Shown: positions 9,119-18,360, counted from the stretch's first letter. The stretch: 64,000 nucleotides of DNA from Lutibacter sp. (GCA_027449025.1 DAIDMK010000005.1:62001-126000); one strand, 5' to 3'. Notes: generated by a model not told the origin, from the letters alone. Made by a program: numbers and translations.

Positions 9119-9580
9119 ATGACAAACGAAGATTTACAAAATATAATTACCGGTTTGGGAACCGATTTGGAATTTACAACTGAAGGTTCTGAATTTTTAA
9201 ATGTAATCGTTCCCAAAGAACAGCTTCACAGTATTTGCAGCCAGTTAAAATCGCATCCCGAATTAAAATTTGATTATGCATTTTGCATAACCGGTATGGA
9301 TTGGGTTCCAGCATTGGGTGTTATTTACCATTTAAATTCAACTGAATTTAAACATGAAATTGTTGTAAAAGTAATGGTTGATGACCGAGAAAATCCAACA
9401 TTGGATTCCGTGCATGACATATGGCAAACAGCAGACTTTCACGAACTTGAAATATTCGATTTTTTCGGCATAAAATTCAACAACCATCCAAAACTAAGAC
9501 GCATTTTTTTAACGCCTGAGTGGGAAGGTTTTCCGTTGAGAAAAGATTATGTTGATGAAGCAAATATGATTATTAAATAG
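9119..9580 (+). CDS. nuoC: Complex I subunit C (NuoC, 30 kDa)
   Basis: A 153-residue peripheral-arm subunit. The family signature region is seen as WQTADFHELEIFDFFGIKF and then HPKLRRIFLTPEWEGFPLRKDY near the C-terminus. It is not fused to NuoD, unlike Bacteroides-type NuoCD. It stabilises the Q-module with NuoD. Spacing of 22 bases from nuoB and 4 bases to nuoD indicates one transcript. Confidence 0.93.
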   Translation: MTNEDLQNIITGLGTDLEFTTEGSEFLNVIVPKEQLHSICSQLKSHPELKFDYAFCITGMDWVPALGVIYHLNSTEFKHEIVVKVMVDDRENPTLDSVHDIWQTADFHELEIFDFFGIKFNNHPKLRRIFLTPEWEGFPLRKDYVDEANMIIK

Positions 9581-9584
9581 CCTT

Positions 9585-10709
9585 ATGATGACGGACCAAC
9601 AAGTACAAAATAAAATAAAAACTGAAGAGTATTTTATTAACATGGGACCGCAGCACCCGGCAGCTCATGGGGTGTTACGATTAATTTTAACCATTGACGG
9701 CGAAATCATAAAAAATGTTGAACCCGATTTAGGTTACATACACCGTTCTATCGAAAAAATGTGTGAACGCGATAGTTACCAGCAAATCGTTCATTTAACG
9801 GACAGAATGGATTATTTGTCGTCACACATTAATAACGAAGCGGTTTGTTTAACGGTTGAAAAAGGTCTTGAAATAGAAGTTTCAGACAGGGTTAAAGTAA
9901 TCAGAACTATTATAGCTGAGTTAACCCGTATTGCTTCTCACTGCTTATGGTGGGGTGTTATGGGAATGGATTTAGGTGCATTAACCACCTATTTTTATGC
10001 TTTTAGGGATCGTGAAATGATCAATGATATTTTTGAAGAAACCTGCGGTGCCCGTTTAACCATGAACTACAATGTTCCGGGCGGATTAATGTTCGATATT
10101 CACCCTAATTTTGTAAAACGCACCAAAGATTTTATTGCTCAGTTTAAAACCAAGATTCCAGAATACAATCGTTTACTGACAGACAATGTGATTTTTCATA
10201 AAAGAACAAAAGGTGTTGGTATCCTTACCAGAGAAGATGCTATTTCTTTTGGGGTTTCAGGACCAGTTGCAAGAGGGTCAGGATTTTCAAGTGACGTGAG
10301 AAAACACCATCCTTACAGTGCTTATGACCGTGTTGATTTTAAAGAAATTTTATTTACTGAAGGCGACACCTTTGCACGTTATCAAGTTAGAATGATGGAA
10401 TTGTGGGAATCCGTTTCAATTATTGAACAATTGATTGACAACATTCCTGAAGGTGAAATAAAAGCAGCCACAAAAGCAGTCATAAAATTACCGAAAGGTG
10501 AATTTTACCAAAGAGTTGAAACAGCAAGAGGTGAACTTGGCGTTTATATAAACAGTACCGGAAACAAAAACCCATATCGCGTAAAATTCCGCTCACCAGG
10601 ATTTTCTAATTTATCTATTTTAAATCACATTTCAAAAGACGTATTGATAGCCGATTTAGTGGCTACAATGGCATCGTTTGATTTTGTAATTCCAGATATA
10701 GATCGTTAA
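9585..10709 (+). CDS. nuoD: Complex I subunit D (NuoD, 49 kDa)
   Basis: A 374-residue Q-module subunit. NMGPQHPAAHGVLRL near residue 20 is the quinone-cavity loop, with the conserved His. Further family landmarks are GYIHRSIEKM, the C-terminal PGFSNL and the terminal DFVIPDIDR. It lacks the nickel-binding cysteines of its hydrogenase relatives at both ends, as true complex I members do. Two start codons in tandem (ATGATG) lie four bases after nuoC. Confidence 0.95.
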   Translation: MMTDQQVQNKIKTEEYFINMGPQHPAAHGVLRLILTIDGEIIKNVEPDLGYIHRSIEKMCERDSYQQIVHLTDRMDYLSSHINNEAVCLTVEKGLEIEVSDRVKVIRTIIAELTRIASHCLWWGVMGMDLGALTTYFYAFRDREMINDIFEETCGARLTMNYNVPGGLMFDIHPNFVKRTKDFIAQFKTKIPEYNRLLTDNVIFHKRTKGVGILTREDAISFGVSGPVARGSGFSSDVRKHHPYSAYDRVDFKEILFTEGDTFARYQVRMMELWESVSIIEQLIDNIPEGEIKAATKAVIKLPKGEFYQRVETARGELGVYINSTGNKNPYRVKFRSPGFSNLSILNHISKDVLIADLVATMASFDFVIPDIDR

Positions 10710-10718
10710 TCAAAGACC

Positions 10719-11798
10719 ATGAATTTTATACAAATGATTATTCCTTTAAACATCACAAAAACAATCTCAGATTGGATTTCTTCAATAATGCCTGAAACTG
10801 CTGCAAATTACACCATTATGGTTGTAATTGCAGTTGCTTATTTGGTCTTATTCGCTGTAGCAGGTTTGTATTTAGTGCTTTTAGAACGTAAAGTTGCCGC
10901 TTGGTTTCAATTGCGTATAGGACCGAACAGGGTTGGCCCTTGGGGGCTTTTGCAAACGATGGCAGATGCTTTGAAACTTGTTTCAAAAGAGTTGACAAGC
11001 ACCATCAAAATCGACAAGTTTTTATACAATTTAGCGCCTTATTTTGTGATTGTTGCGGCATTAATGGCTATGGCAGTTTTTCCGTTCTCAAAGCAATTTC
11101 AAGCATTCGACATTAATATTGGTGTCTTTTTCTTAATTGCAATTTCATCAATTGGCGTTATCGGAATTTTGTTGGCAGGCTGGTCAAGCAATAACAAATT
11201 CGCTTTGATTGGGGCTATGAGAAGTGGTTTGCAAACCATAAGTTATGAATTATCGGTTGGACTTTCCATCTTAACAATGGTCTTGTTAACGGGTTCTTTA
11301 CAACTCTCAGAAATAGTGGAAGCACAACGCACCGGAGGATGGCTTATTTTACAAGGCCATGTTCCTTCCATCATCGCTTTCATGATTTTTATGATTGCAG
11401 GCACCGCAGAAACCAACAGGGCACCTTTTGATTTGGTGGAAGCTGAATCGGAATTGGGAGCGGGTTTCCATACCGAATACTCGGGAATGAAATTCGCTTA
11501 TTTCTTCTTGGCTGAATTTATAAACATGTTTATAATTTCCTCCATTGCCGTGGTATTATTTTTTGGAGGTTGGCTATCCCCTTTTGGAATTACTGATAAT
11601 ATTACTTGGTTTCCTGAAGTAATCTGGTTTATCATTAAAGTTGTAGGTCTCATCTTTTTGATGATGTGGTTTAGATGGACTTTCCCTAGATTAAGAGTCG
11701 ACCAATTATTAACCCTTGAATGGAAATATTTATTGCCTTTAAATTTGATGAATTTAATGTTAATGGCAATAATAATATGGCTGAATTGGACAATTTAA
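10719..11798 (+). CDS. nuoH: Complex I subunit H (NuoH)
   Basis: A 359-residue inner-membrane subunit with about eight hydrophobic segments, linking the Q-module to the proton-pumping arm. The signature LLERKVAAWFQLRIGPNRVG (about residues 55-74) and the acidic loop AETNRAPFDLVEAESELGAG (about 228-247) are intact. In an ordinary operon nuoEFG would lie between nuoD and nuoH; here nuoH starts 9 bases after nuoD, so those genes are absent from this locus. Confidence 0.95.
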   Translation: MNFIQMIIPLNITKTISDWISSIMPETAANYTIMVVIAVAYLVLFAVAGLYLVLLERKVAAWFQLRIGPNRVGPWGLLQTMADALKLVSKELTSTIKIDKFLYNLAPYFVIVAALMAMAVFPFSKQFQAFDINIGVFFLIAISSIGVIGILLAGWSSNNKFALIGAMRSGLQTISYELSVGLSILTMVLLTGSLQLSEIVEAQRTGGWLILQGHVPSIIAFMIFMIAGTAETNRAPFDLVEAESELGAGFHTEYSGMKFAYFFLAEFINMFIISSIAVVLFFGGWLSPFGITDNITWFPEVIWFIIKVVGLIFLMMWFRWTFPRLRVDQLLTLEWKYLLPLNLMNLMLMAIIIWLNWTI

Positions 11799-11817
11799 TA
11801 AATGAAATGCACCTAAA

Positions 11818-12294
11818 ATGAGTTATTTTTCAGATATATATAAAGGAATAAAAACCTTGCTGACAGGGATGTCGGTTACAGGAAATTATTTTATTCACGC
11901 ACGAAAAGGGGCTATTACACAAGAATACCCAGACAATAGAGAAACGCTTAAAATGTTTGATCGTTTCAGGGGTGAAGTCGTCATGCCTCATACAGATGAC
12001 AATCGTCATCGTTGTACGGGTTGCCAGTCTTGTGAAATCGCTTGTCCGAATGGATCCATAGAAATTATTTGGGACAGGGCCGTTGACCCGGAAACAGGAA
12101 AAAAGAAGAAGAAAATTGACAAGCATATTTACCATTTATCCATGTGCACCATGTGCGGATTGTGTATTGAAGCTTGTCCGACCGATGCCATTGTTTGGGC
12201 GCAGAATTTTGAAAATTCTGTATACGACAGGAGTAAATTAACTAAAATTTTAAACCAACCAGGTTCATCTGTTTTAGACGGAATAGAAGATTAA
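11818..12294 (+). CDS. nuoI: Complex I subunit I (NuoI), two 4Fe-4S clusters N6a/N6b
   Basis: A 158-residue ferredoxin-like subunit with two four-cysteine motifs: CTGCQSCEIACPNGSI at about residues 61-76 and CTMCGLCIEACPTDAI at about 104-119. In a complex without NuoEFG it is the likely entry point for electrons delivered by an external donor such as ferredoxin (inference by analogy with eleven-subunit complexes of plastids, cyanobacteria and archaea). The insert between the motifs is Lys-rich (KKKKKIDKH), a plausible docking patch for an acidic ferredoxin. Confidence 0.94.
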   Translation: MSYFSDIYKGIKTLLTGMSVTGNYFIHARKGAITQEYPDNRETLKMFDRFRGEVVMPHTDDNRHRCTGCQSCEIACPNGSIEIIWDRAVDPETGKKKKKIDKHIYHLSMCTMCGLCIEACPTDAIVWAQNFENSVYDRSKLTKILNQPGSSVLDGIED

Positions 12295-12298
12295 TATT

Positions 12299-12814
12299 AT
12301 GGAAAGAATTATATTTTATATACTCGCTGCGGTTATTATTTTATTCGCCGTTGCTTCAGTTACCAGCAGAAAAATTTTAAGGGCAGTTATTTACTTACTT
12401 TTTGTGTTGATTGGCATAGCCGGACTTTATTTTTTAGTTGATTACAACTTTTTAGCGGCTATTCAGCTTACTGTTTATGGCGGTGGTATTATTGTACTGT
12501 TCATTTTTGCTGTGTTGCTAATTCACCATGTTGAGCTTGAATTGGAAAAAACAGCTTTAAAGAAAAAACTCATTGCCGGCGCTCTAAGCGCTGCGGGTTT
12601 AGCTGTTACGATTTGGGCAATTTCAACTTATCCATTCCCAGAAACAACCTCAACTTATACTTCTGTAGAAGTTGTTGATATAGGCCGAATTTTATTGAGT
12701 TATGAAGATGGCGGATTTATATTGCCTTTTGAAGTAATTAGTGTGCTGTTGGTAGCCGTAATGATTGGCGCTATTGTAGTGGCGAAAGGAAAAAAATTAA
12801 CTGAAAATAACTAA
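12299..12814 (+). CDS. nuoJ: Complex I subunit J (NuoJ)
   Basis: A 171-residue protein with five predicted membrane helices. LRAVIYLLFVLIGIAGLYFL and the following AAIQLTVYGGGIIVLFIFAVLL, which contains the conserved Tyr-Gly-Gly break in TM3, are typical. It sits at the junction of the E-channel with NuoA, NuoH and NuoK. Four bases after nuoI and five before nuoK. Confidence 0.93.
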   Translation: MERIIFYILAAVIILFAVASVTSRKILRAVIYLLFVLIGIAGLYFLVDYNFLAAIQLTVYGGGIIVLFIFAVLLIHHVELELEKTALKKKLIAGALSAAGLAVTIWAISTYPFPETTSTYTSVEVVDIGRILLSYEDGGFILPFEVISVLLVAVMIGAIVVAKGKKLTENN

Positions 12815-12819
12815 TCAAG

Positions 12820-13137
12820 ATGATTGCAGGTATTAGCATTTACGAAATTTTAACCCTCACAAGTATCTTATTTTTTATAGGTGTTTACGGGTTTTTCACA
12901 AGAGAGAACTTAATAACGGTATTAATGTCGGTTGAGCTGATTTTAAATGCCTCAGCCGTAAATTTTGTGTTAATCAACACTTATTTGTATCCAGATTTAC
13001 TTCAGGGAGCCGTATTTTCAATTTTTATTATTGCATTGGCTGCTGCTGAAACAGCGTTGGCCATTGCTATTATTATCAATTTGTACAAACTCATTTACTC
13101 TGTTGAAGTGAAGGATACAGAAATCATGAAATATTAA
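12820..13137 (+). CDS. nuoK: Complex I subunit K (NuoK)
   Basis: A 105-residue three-helix membrane subunit related to MrpC. The acidic residues buried in the helices are present: the Glu in MSVELILNA (about residue 38) and the Glu in AAAETALAIAI (about 76). It forms part of the proton path between NuoJ and NuoN. Confidence 0.95.
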   Translation: MIAGISIYEILTLTSILFFIGVYGFFTRENLITVLMSVELILNASAVNFVLINTYLYPDLLQGAVFSIFIIALAAAETALAIAIIINLYKLIYSVEVKDTEIMKY

Positions 13138-13164
13138 ATAGACAAAAAATTTAAACTATAAAAA

Positions 13165-15084
13165 ATGGATTTTAGTTATACCATATTAATTCCTCTGATT
13201 CCTTTAGCAATGTTTGTCGTTTTAGGGATATTCAGCAAAAAGATACCGGCTTCAATTTCGGGTTGGTTAGGATCATTGGGTTTAGGAACCTCGTTTGTAT
13301 TGTCATTATATACTGCCTACCATTATTTTTTAGAAGGAAAATTAAATGGGGTTTATCAAACATTTATTTACAAACAAACCTGGCTCGTTTTTACAGATAA
13401 ATTGCATATAGATTTAGGTGTACTGATTGACCCAATCTCTGTAATGATGATGGTAGTTGTAACTACCGTTTCATTTATGGTTCATTTATACAGTAGGGGG
13501 TATATGCATGGGGATGATGGCTACACACGCTTTTTTTCGTACTTGGCCTTATTCAGTTTTTCAATGCTAGGATTGGTGTTGGCAACAAACTTATTTCAAA
13601 TGTATATTTTTTGGGAATTGGTTGGGGCTTCTTCCTTTTTATTGATAGGTTATTATTACACAAAACCTTCTGCAGTGGCTGCCGCAAAGAAAGCATTTAT
13701 TGTAACGCGTTTTGCTGACTTGGGTTTCTTAATAGGAATTCTTTTAATTAGTTATTATACGGGTACTTTTGATTTTCAAGATTTAACCAGTGAAGAAGGA
13801 TTGCTAATTACCGGTTGGGGCGCTTCCGCTTCCTTTATGGGACTGTCTGTATTCACTTGGGGATTGATCTTAATTTATATGGGTGGTGTCGGTAAGTCGG
13901 CAATGCTTCCTTTTCACATTTGGTTACCAGATGCTATGGAAGGTCCAACACCTGTTTCTGCCTTAATTCACGCAGCTACAATGGTAGTTGCCGGTGTATA
14001 TTTAGTGGCGCGGTTATTTCCAGCCTACTATTTTGTGGATGAAGGATTCGCCTTGCAAGTCGTTGCTTATGTGGGTGCTATTTCTTCCTTGGCTGCGGCT
14101 TTAATTGCCATAACCCAAACCGACATAAAACGTGTTTTAGCATTTTCTACGATGTCTCAAATTGGTTATATGATGCTGGCCTTAGGTGTTTCAAAATACG
14201 AAGGTCACGAAGGAGTTGGATATATGGCCTCTATGTTCCATTTATTTACACACGCGATGTTTAAAGCCTTGTTATTCTTAGCTGCTGGTTCTGTAATTCA
14301 CGCAGTTCACAGCAACTATATGAAAGATATGGGTGGCTTGAGAAAATATATGCCAATTACGCACATTACTTTTTTAATTGCATCACTTTCAATTGCAGGT
14401 TTTCCTGGATTTGCAGGGTTTTTTAGTAAAGATGAAATTTTAGTTGCGGCTTTTGAAAGCAATAAACTCATTTATTTTAGCAGTGTTTTTGTGGCAGGTT
14501 TAACAGCATTTTATATGTTCCGTTTGTATTTTAACATTTTTTGGGGCGAAGACAGGAAATACAAACACACGCCTCATGAATCTCCGCTATCAATGACAAT
14601 TCCGCTTATATTTTTAGCATTTATGAGTATTTTTGCCGGTTATATACCTTTTAGTCAATTTGTAACAGCCGATCTTACCCCTTTTGACGCACATTTAAAT
14701 CTGCCTTTGGCAGCAATCGCTTCATCAGTAGGAATTATTGGAATTATTATAGCGTTTATATTCTATAAAAAACCAAATGATTTGCCTGAAAGATTTGCAA
14801 AAGCTTTTGGCTTCATTTATAAGTGGCTTTACAACAAACTTTATTTTGACGAATTATACATTTTTGTAACCAAGAAAATACTTTTTGGAGTTGTGGCTTT
14901 TTCTGCTTCATGGTTCGATAAAAACGTTGTAGATGGTTCAATGATCGGAATTGGAAATGTAACTGTTTCGGTTTCAAATAAAATTAAGGGAATGCAATCA
15001 GGTAAATTACAAGATTACGGAATGTCATTTGTTGGTGGTATTGTTGTAATCGCGATGATTGTTTTTTATATATGGATAAATTAA
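13165..15084 (+). CDS. nuoL: Complex I antiporter-like subunit L (NuoL)
   Basis: A 639-residue distal pump subunit with about 16 hydrophobic segments and the long C-terminal lateral-helix region. Key membrane residues are intact: the Glu in FWELVGASSF (TM5) and the Lys in GGVGKSAMLPFHIWLPDAM (TM7), then GPTPVSALIHAATMVVAGVY. The C-terminal part contains YKWLYNKLYFDELY typical of NuoL ends. Ten bases before nuoM. Confidence 0.96.
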   Translation: MDFSYTILIPLIPLAMFVVLGIFSKKIPASISGWLGSLGLGTSFVLSLYTAYHYFLEGKLNGVYQTFIYKQTWLVFTDKLHIDLGVLIDPISVMMMVVVTTVSFMVHLYSRGYMHGDDGYTRFFSYLALFSFSMLGLVLATNLFQMYIFWELVGASSFLLIGYYYTKPSAVAAAKKAFIVTRFADLGFLIGILLISYYTGTFDFQDLTSEEGLLITGWGASASFMGLSVFTWGLILIYMGGVGKSAMLPFHIWLPDAMEGPTPVSALIHAATMVVAGVYLVARLFPAYYFVDEGFALQVVAYVGAISSLAAALIAITQTDIKRVLAFSTMSQIGYMMLALGVSKYEGHEGVGYMASMFHLFTHAMFKALLFLAAGSVIHAVHSNYMKDMGGLRKYMPITHITFLIASLSIAGFPGFAGFFSKDEILVAAFESNKLIYFSSVFVAGLTAFYMFRLYFNIFWGEDRKYKHTPHESPLSMTIPLIFLAFMSIFAGYIPFSQFVTADLTPFDAHLNLPLAAIASSVGIIGIIIAFIFYKKPNDLPERFAKAFGFIYKWLYNKLYFDELYIFVTKKILFGVVAFSASWFDKNVVDGSMIGIGNVTVSVSNKIKGMQSGKLQDYGMSFVGGIVVIAMIVFYIWIN

Positions 15085-15093
15085 TTTAATACA

Positions 15094-16584
15094 ATGGATA
15101 TTTTATCACTTTTTGTAATAGTACCGATTTTAATTGTTTTGGCTTTAACATTTTTTGCTAAAGACCTAAAACAGGCAAGACTCATATCGGTAGTAGGAAT
15201 GGGAATTCAGTTTGCCATGTCTATAAATTTAATATTTGCTTACTTAAAAGAGCGCGCAACTAATACAGACATTATGGTTTTTACCAAAGATGTTGTTTGG
15301 TACGAAACTTTTAATATTCATTATAGTATTGGTGTTGATGCCATTTCGGTGGTGATGATTGCCTTAACAGCTATTGTGCTATTGGCAGGTGTATTTATTT
15401 CCTGGAAAATAGATGATTTGCCTAAAGAATTTTTTATATCGCTGATCGCTTTGTCATCGGGAGTTTTTGGGTTCTTTATTTCAACCGACTTGTTTACCAT
15501 GTTTGTGTTTTATGAAATAGCTGTAATACCGATGTATCTCTTAATAGGTATTTGGGGCTCGGGACCAAGAGAACATTCGGCCATGAAATTAACATTGATG
15601 TTAATGGGTGCTTCCGCAGTTTTATCCGTAGGGATTTTAGGTATTTATTTTAATTCCAATGCCGATGGAGGTCCTTTAACCTTTAACATCTTTGAAATTG
15701 CACAAGTCAACATACCTGTAGCGGCACAAAACATATTTTATCCAATGACCTTTATTGGTTTTGCAGTAATCGGAGCTTTATTTCCATTTCATACTTGGTC
15801 ACCTTCAGGTCACGCTTCTGCGCCAACAGCTGTTTCAATGTTACACGCAGGGGTGCTTATGAAATTAGGTGGTTATGGCGTATTCAGAATCGCGATGTAC
15901 TTGTTGCCAGAAGGTGCTTTAAACTGGGCTGATTTTTTCTTAATCTTGTCCGCTTTCGGAGTTATCTATGGAGCCTTTGGTGCAGTAATGCAAAAAGATT
16001 TAAAATATGTGAATGCTTATGCCTCAGTGAGCCATTTGTCGCTGGTTTTATTCGCCTTGTTAATGTTTAATAAAACAGCTTGGACTGGCGCGATCCTTCA
16101 ATCCTTATCACACGGATTGTTAACGGCAATGTTCTTTGCTTTAATCGGAATGGTTTACGGAAGAACGCATACGCGTGAAATCTCAAAATTAGGCGGTATT
16201 ATGAAAATATTGCCTTTTATTGGTGCCATTTATGTAATTACTGGTTTGGCTTATTTAGGTTTGCCAGGATTCAGTGGATTTGTGGCTGAAATGACCGTGT
16301 TTGTAGGCGCCTTTCAACATCCTGATATGTTCCGCAGAATATTAACCATTGTGGTGGTTTCTTCCATTGTGGTAACGGCCGTTTATATATTAAGAATGGT
16401 TGGTAAAATTATGATGGGACCTTTATCAAATGAGGAATATAAAGATTTACCAAAAGCAACCTGGTTTGAAAAAACTGGATTGATTTTATTGCTGATACCG
16501 GTTATTTTAATTGGTGTTTTGCCATTGGGATTAAGTGAAATGATAAAAGATAGTCTTCAACCATTTCTTGAACGATTATTATAA
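15094..16584 (+). CDS. nuoM: Complex I antiporter-like subunit M (NuoM), with altered TM7
   Basis: A 496-residue antiporter-like subunit with about 14 hydrophobic segments. The TM5 Glu is present (FYEIAVIPMYL), as is the TM8 Lys (LHAGVLMKLGGYG). The TM7 segment reads FAVIGALFPFHTWSPSGHAS. In E. coli NuoM, as I recall it, the same place reads FAVKMPVVPLHGWLPDAHSQ, with the conserved lysine 234. Here that position is Ile, and the Leu-Pro-Asp-Ala loop is Ser-Pro-Ser-Gly. NuoL and NuoN in this operon keep their TM7 lysines. Identity as NuoM is secure; the pumping consequence is inference. Confidence 0.94.
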   Translation: MDILSLFVIVPILIVLALTFFAKDLKQARLISVVGMGIQFAMSINLIFAYLKERATNTDIMVFTKDVVWYETFNIHYSIGVDAISVVMIALTAIVLLAGVFISWKIDDLPKEFFISLIALSSGVFGFFISTDLFTMFVFYEIAVIPMYLLIGIWGSGPREHSAMKLTLMLMGASAVLSVGILGIYFNSNADGGPLTFNIFEIAQVNIPVAAQNIFYPMTFIGFAVIGALFPFHTWSPSGHASAPTAVSMLHAGVLMKLGGYGVFRIAMYLLPEGALNWADFFLILSAFGVIYGAFGAVMQKDLKYVNAYASVSHLSLVLFALLMFNKTAWTGAILQSLSHGLLTAMFFALIGMVYGRTHTREISKLGGIMKILPFIGAIYVITGLAYLGLPGFSGFVAEMTVFVGAFQHPDMFRRILTIVVVSSIVVTAVYILRMVGKIMMGPLSNEEYKDLPKATWFEKTGLILLLIPVILIGVLPLGLSEMIKDSLQPFLERLL

Positions 16585-16596
16585 AAATAAAATAAC

Positions 16597-18027
16597 ATGA
16601 ATTTAGAAAGTTTTCTATTAATGCGCTCGGAAATAGGATTATTGGCAATTTTATTATTGCTAATCATATTCGAAATATTTTCTAACAAAAAACAAAAAGC
16701 AGCGGTCATTCCATTTGCTATAATATTATTGGCCATCAATACCGCCCTAGGATTTTTACCGCAAGAATCAGGTGAATTATTTGGCGGCATGTTTAGAACA
16801 AATGCGCTATTATATTTCTTTAAAACAACCTTAAGTTTCGGTGTTTTAATTTTATTGTTACAATCGGCCGACTGGCTGAAGGCAAAAGTAGTCGATGAAA
16901 ATAAAGCACCAGAATTTTTTATGTTGATTATTTCATCCTTGCTTGGAGCTTATTTTATGATTTCTGCAGGTGATTTTTTAATGTTTTACATTGGTTTAGA
17001 ATTGACAACACTTCCTGTTACTGCTTTGGTGGCTTATGATACCTATAAAAGAATCTCTGCCGAAGGCGCTGTTAAATATATTTTATCTTCGGCCTTGGCT
17101 TCTGGAGCCGCTTTATTTGGTGTTTCCTTATTGTATGCAACCACCGGAACTATTTATTTTGATTCGATGGCAGAAATTTTAACAAGTTCTAATTTATCGA
17201 TTTTAGCATTTGTGTTTTTCTTTTCAGGATTGGCATTTAAAACCTCCTTGGTGCCCTTTCATTTTTGGACTGCGGATGTTTATGAAGGCGCACCCATTAA
17301 TGTTGCTTCCTATTTATCGGTAATTTCAAAAGGAGCGGCAGTCCTTATTTTAACGATTCTGTTGTTTACCGTGTTTAAATCGCTAATGCCGGCTTGGAAC
17401 AAAATAATTTATATTGTTACTATTGCCACTATGTTTATTGGTAACCTATTTGCGCTACGACAACAAAATATGAAACGTTTCTTAGCCTATTCATCAATTG
17501 CACAGGCTGGTTTTATATTGTTGGGCTTAATGTCGGTTGACCAATTAGGAATCACCACAATCATTTATTTTGTAGCAATTTATATCTTCTCAAATTTAGC
17601 TGCTTTTGGTGTTGTACAGGCAATTTCTTCGTTTTCAGACAAGGAAAATATCGACGATTACGAAGGTCTTTACAGAACGAATCCTAAATTAAGCTTGTTA
17701 ATGATGTTGGCCTTATTTTCATTGGCTGGTATTCCGCCATTGGCTGGTTTTTTTGGTAAATTCTTTTTATATACCGCAGCAGCAAGTCAAGGTTATTACA
17801 TCCTTGTATTTATTGCGGTGGTAAACGCCACAATTTCCTTATACTACTATTTATTGGTGGTAAGAGCAATGTTTTTAAGACAAAGTGATTCAGCAATTCC
17901 TTATTTTAGAAGCCCGTTTTATATGCGATTGGGATTGATTTTGGCAGCCATCGGTATTTTAGTGATTGGAGTTTACAGCCCAATTTATGATTATATATTT
18001 TCAATTAGTAATAGTTTTTTAAATTAA
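16597..18027 (+). CDS. nuoN: Complex I antiporter-like subunit N (NuoN)
   Basis: A 476-residue antiporter-like subunit next to NuoK in the complex, with about 14 hydrophobic segments. TM5 Glu is seen in FYIGLELTTLPVTALVAYD and TM7 Lys in GLAFKTSLVPFHFWTADVYE, followed by GAPINVASYLSVISKGAAVL. Last recognised structural gene of the operon; a small unknown gene starts 6 bases after its stop. Confidence 0.94.
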   Translation: MNLESFLLMRSEIGLLAILLLLIIFEIFSNKKQKAAVIPFAIILLAINTALGFLPQESGELFGGMFRTNALLYFFKTTLSFGVLILLLQSADWLKAKVVDENKAPEFFMLIISSLLGAYFMISAGDFLMFYIGLELTTLPVTALVAYDTYKRISAEGAVKYILSSALASGAALFGVSLLYATTGTIYFDSMAEILTSSNLSILAFVFFFSGLAFKTSLVPFHFWTADVYEGAPINVASYLSVISKGAAVLILTILLFTVFKSLMPAWNKIIYIVTIATMFIGNLFALRQQNMKRFLAYSSIAQAGFILLGLMSVDQLGITTIIYFVAIYIFSNLAAFGVVQAISSFSDKENIDDYEGLYRTNPKLSLLMMLALFSLAGIPPLAGFFGKFFLYTAAASQGYYILVFIAVVNATISLYYYLLVVRAMFLRQSDSAIPYFRSPFYMRLGLILAAIGILVIGVYSPIYDYIFSISNSFLN

Positions 18028-18033
18028 TTTAAT

Positions 18034-18360
18034 ATGGCACTTGGAGGAAATCATTTATTTGGAAGCATTGGAGAAACAAGAGTTACTTTTGTTGAAAAAG
18101 GGGTGGATGAAAACCGTAGGGATTTTTTAAAAAACCTATTGGAAGTAAACGGCTTTGAAGTTGTGATTGATGAAGATAAAATAAAAACAGAAGGCGATCC
18201 GCAAATGTACACCGTTGCTGTAACTGATATGACTTTTAATCCGACCGTTTGGGTTTTTCAACGCAGACTAAATACTCAAGACGGCAGAAAAGTAACGCAA
18301 GATTATTGGAACCAAAAAACCGAAGAAACAAATCCAAGATATTGGAAAAACGAGAAATGA
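18034..18360 (+). CDS. Unknown 108-residue soluble protein at the end of the nuo operon
   Basis: I do not recognise this family. The product is 108 residues, without cysteine, signal peptide or membrane segment, and is rich in charged residues. A central stretch GFEVVIDEDKIKTEGDPQMY and the following TVAVTDMTFNPTVWVFQRRL look like a small alpha/beta domain, and the C-terminus is aromatic and polar (DYWNQKTEETNPRYWKNEK). It starts 6 bases after nuoN, so it is almost certainly co-transcribed with complex I. An accessory subunit, assembly factor or donor-docking protein are all possible; none is shown. It is real by spacing, frame and composition. Confidence 0.75.
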   Translation: MALGGNHLFGSIGETRVTFVEKGVDENRRDFLKNLLEVNGFEVVIDEDKIKTEGDPQMYTVAVTDMTFNPTVWVFQRRLNTQDGRKVTQDYWNQKTEETNPRYWKNEK

